Shown here piece by piece: positions 48,723 to 50,826 of a stretch of DNA of 50,826 nucleotides. Below the pieces are notes generated by a model. That model saw only the letters and a program-made list of their open reading frames with translations. It was not told the DNA's origin and did no database searches. Each line of letters starts with the position of its first letter. The first letter of the stretch is position 1. The position numbers and the translations under genes were made by a program. Origin of the DNA: Anaerolineae bacterium (GTDB taxonomy: Bacteria; Desulfobacterota; Desulfobacteria; Desulfobacterales; ETH-SRB1); contig DATKWZ010000012.1 of the NCBI GenBank assembly GCA_035529315.1, positions 1 through 50,826 of the forward strand. Reading direction: 5' to 3'.

Positions 48723-50425
48723 AAGCCGCAAAGTCTTTATTGATTATAGTGTTAATCCTTGCATTTTTTCTCGCTTCCCCTGTGTCGCATGCCGAGGATA
48801 TCCCCGAAGGGATCATATTCGTCGACAAGTCCGGATCAGTGAAAAAGCACGATGCCGGGCTGAAATCGAGAGACCTGCTAATTGCATTCCTCAGAACCCT
48901 CAAAAAACCCTTCAGAATAGTACTTGCCGGATTTAATGAGGAAATTTACGAGTACATCAGCGTAGTCACTGACACTAAAGCGGATATTGAGGCGCTGGCC
49001 GGAGAGATAGAGAAAATCGATGCCCACAGCTACTGTACCGACCTGGAGATTCCTTTCAGATATCTGCTTGAACGGGAGGGCAAGGAAACAATCAAGTTCG
49101 CGTTGATTATTTCCGACGGCGAACCTGATATATGGGACGGCAAACTCCGCCACTTCAGTAAAAGGGTGAAATCCGATCCAAGGTACGAACACCTTAACAG
49201 TCAGTACCGTATGCTTAAGGCTTCGGGACTTTCCCCGGACGAACTCTTTGAACGTTTGGGACACCTTTATCACGAAAGGAACCTTGAGCTGATTGAAGAA
49301 CAGTTGTCCGGTTTAAGGGGTCGGACAGGTGACAGAATCCTTCTGTGGGACCTTTCCGGTGAGTCAGCTTACCTTAAAAGCTGGGCTGAGAAGTGTGGCG
49401 CGCAGTATCTGCCAATGAAAACAGAACAGAACCTGACGCCTGTTGATTTCTTGAGATACGTGACGTTATCTTTGTCGGCAAGATCAAGCAGTATTACCCA
49501 TTCGCCGCCTTCACAACATTATGGGATACCCGGCAAGTCACCATTGCCCACACCCGTTGAGCCGAAGCCGGAGACCAGTCCCGAGCAGAGGCCGGAGAGG
49601 GCTCATGCAACGGTGACTTCTCAGCCGGTATCGCCTGACATGGGTGATGAGCCCAAAAAGCCTGTGGGGCAGAGTCAAAAACAGATCGTTCGAGATGGTG
49701 TAAACGGCTCGGCTATCGCTGGTGCGGTGACGTTGTTCGTGGTGATTATCGGGGGCAATATAATTATGCTTGGCAGGTTTCGTAAAAAGGCGGCGCTAAC
49801 CAGTCTCAAAAGGGAGTTGGAGGTCGAGCTGGAGGGTGAAACAAGGTCGATCAGGAAGCAGAGGCTAAGTGAAATGGAGGCGGAAGTTGAGGCGGAAATT
49901 AGGTCCACAAGGGGGCAGAGGCTAAGCAAAATGGAGGCTGAACTTGCGACCGAAAAGGAGAGAAAAAAGAAAGAGATTGAAAGGGAGCTGTCCGAGTACG
50001 GAAAGTCCGTAGAGCAAGAGATTGAAGCTGAGAAAGAGAGAAAAATGCAGGAGCTTGAAGCCAATGCCGGTGTGATGCAGCCCGATATTTCGACCGAATC
50101 CTTCGAGCGCAAGAAGGAGCTGGAGGCGGAGGTTGAGGGTGAAATAAGGTTGATCAGGGAACAGAGGTTGTCTGAACTGGAAGCTGAACTTACTGCTGAA
50201 AAGGAGAGGAAGAACGAGGAGCTTGAAAAGGGTCTTTCAGAGTATCGCAGGGGCATTGAGTCAGAGGTAAAAGCCGAGAAAGAGAAAAAGATGAGGGTTT
50301 TTGAGGAGGAGCTTTCGGAGTACTGGAAGACGGTTGAATCAGAGGTAAAAGCCGAGAAAGAGAAAAGGATGGGGGTTTTTGAGAAGGAGCTTTCGGAGTA
50401 CTGGAAGACAGTTGAACCGCAATAG
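48719..50425 (+). CDS. Exported vWA protein with transmembrane helix and coiled-coil tail
   Basis: ATG 48719 gives a clean signal peptide (SLLIIVLILAFFLASPVSHA). The ~568-residue protein then has a vWA domain (~29-265; metal site DKSGS, plus ISDGEPD), a Pro-rich linker, one helix (~340-358, GSAIAGAVTLFVVIIGGNII) and a long Glu/Lys coiled coil with repeated units (RKQRLSEMEAEVEAEI; LSEYWKTVE). The vWA part lies outside the cytoplasm, the coil inside. It may link an outer-face ligand to a cytoplasmic rod. Its stop codon lies in the dispersed repeat at 50420. Confidence 0.7.
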   Translation: MKAAKSLLIIVLILAFFLASPVSHAEDIPEGIIFVDKSGSVKKHDAGLKSRDLLIAFLRTLKKPFRIVLAGFNEEIYEYISVVTDTKADIEALAGEIEKIDAHSYCTDLEIPFRYLLEREGKETIKFALIISDGEPDIWDGKLRHFSKRVKSDPRYEHLNSQYRMLKASGLSPDELFERLGHLYHERNLELIEEQLSGLRGRTGDRILLWDLSGESAYLKSWAEKCGAQYLPMKTEQNLTPVDFLRYVTLSLSARSSSITHSPPSQHYGIPGKSPLPTPVEPKPETSPEQRPERAHATVTSQPVSPDMGDEPKKPVGQSQKQIVRDGVNGSAIAGAVTLFVVIIGGNIIMLGRFRKKAALTSLKRELEVELEGETRSIRKQRLSEMEAEVEAEIRSTRGQRLSKMEAELATEKERKKKEIERELSEYGKSVEQEIEAEKERKMQELEANAGVMQPDISTESFERKKELEAEVEGEIRLIREQRLSELEAELTAEKERKNEELEKGLSEYRRGIESEVKAEKEKKMRVFEEELSEYWKTVESEVKAEKEKRMGVFEKELSEYWKTVEPQ

Positions 50426-50465
50426 CGAGTGCATTCCCTGTAGCTTGCTGCGGGGTTCTTCAATC
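50420..50465 (-). repeat. Dispersed palindromic element, reverse copy
   Basis: Reversed, it reads GATTGAAGAACCCCGC, hairpin, then AATGCACTCGCTATTG, matching 5076-5123. Its end provides the TAG stop of the vWA gene. Confidence 0.7.
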
Positions 50466-50574
50466 AGACGTGCAAATTGAGAAAGGGGAGAGGGCGCTGA
50501 ACAAAATCTCCGAATGGACGGAACAGTAATCTGGGGGAAATCAGAATCTTATGGAGATTGAAGGGGCCGTTTAG

Positions 50575-50826
50575 ATGAAATTTGATCGTTTAAAATCCGA
50601 GCGTTTAACCGAGGCGGATCTTTTGCCTGGTGATCATATCTGTGTCAGGCGAAGAGGCAGGTTCTATGCTCACCACGGGATTTATATCGGCTATGAAAAG
50701 GTTATTCATTTCACCGGCTCAATAAGGGAAAAGGTAGACCCGGAGGTTCATGAAACAGACCTGTCCAGGTTTCTGAAAGGCGGAATACTCAGACGGCGTG
50801 AATACGAAAAAAGGCTTCCGGCCTCC
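50575..50826 (+). CDS. LRAT-like domain protein, 3' end missing
   Basis: The 84 visible codons show an NlpC/P60-related LRAT fold: LLPGDHICVRRRGRFYAHHG, then IYIGYEKVIHFTGSI. The two His residues of AHHGIYIG and VIHFTG are the family's catalytic and supporting positions; the catalytic Cys would lie beyond the right edge. LRAT-like bacterial proteins act as acyltransferases or thiol hydrolases on lipids. The start is the ATG at 50575. Function in this genome is unknown. Confidence 0.65.
   Translation, partial: MKFDRLKSERLTEADLLPGDHICVRRRGRFYAHHGIYIGYEKVIHFTGSIREKVDPEVHETDLSRFLKGGILRRREYEKRLPAS

Overview
The window carries most of a magnetosome gene cluster of the deltaproteobacterial (Desulfobacterota) type, set in ordinary chromosomal genes. 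The assignment rests on families that occur together almost only in magnetotactic bacteria: magnetochrome haem motifs beside PDZ domains, a trypsin-magnetochrome-TauE fusion of the MamEO kind, two CDF transporters that read as MamB and MamM, a LemA-type MamQ, a TPR protein like MamA, MamI-like two-helix proteins, an ArsB-like MamN permease, the actin MamK and a second, divergent actin of the Mad28 kind among coiled-coil genes. The layout and the flanking genes fit a sulfate-reducer-like Desulfobacterota member, perhaps Desulfobacterales. The reading does not tell magnetite from greigite.

Layout. 1-12.3 kb: flanking metabolism. It holds a partial HDOD-GAF signalling protein, a Cys-rich protein, an exo-N-acetylmuramidase (NamZ family), RNase H, a small MamI-like protein on the minus strand, a PlsB-type acyltransferase, a fused MurU-AmgK-like peptidoglycan-recycling enzyme, a DapB-like reductase and a peptide-binding protein. 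12.3-14.3 kb: a boundary with a (CAGA)10 microsatellite, hairpins and an unassigned membrane/coiled-coil protein. 14.3-30.9 kb: the membrane, redox and biomineralization block, all on the plus strand. 30.9-34.1 kb: iron handling, with a minus-strand four-cluster ferredoxin head to head with feoB and then a DtxR-FeoA regulator. 34.1-45.2 kb: the cytoskeletal block, with a tandem-repeat protein, mamK, nine mostly coiled-coil genes (one with HEAT repeats, one EcsC-like), the mad28-type actin and a degenerate receiver protein. 45.3-50.8 kb: flanking genes again (AGCS symporter, TPR-AAA protein, SRPBCC protein, vWA-coiled-coil protein, partial LRAT-like protein).

How it may work together (inference). 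FeoB and the CDF proteins supply iron. MamQ, MamI-type and LapA/MamL-like proteins shape the vesicle. A NapH-like Fe-S protein, the ferredoxin, a minimal ferric-reductase-like b-type cytochrome, a dihaem cytochrome and four magnetochrome motifs could set the Fe(II)/Fe(III) ratio inside it. PDZ and protease-like proteins organise the crystal-forming complex. MamK, the second actin and the coiled-coil proteins would align the chain. Striking points are NifX-like domains fused to PDZ proteins, a PDZ-MamN fusion, a tandem MamI, a pseudoprotease lacking His and Ser, a MamM-like CDF lacking two transport-site ligands beside an intact MamB, and a second actin with an altered phosphate-2 loop.

All calls come from reading the sequence. 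No database search was run and residue positions are hand-counted.
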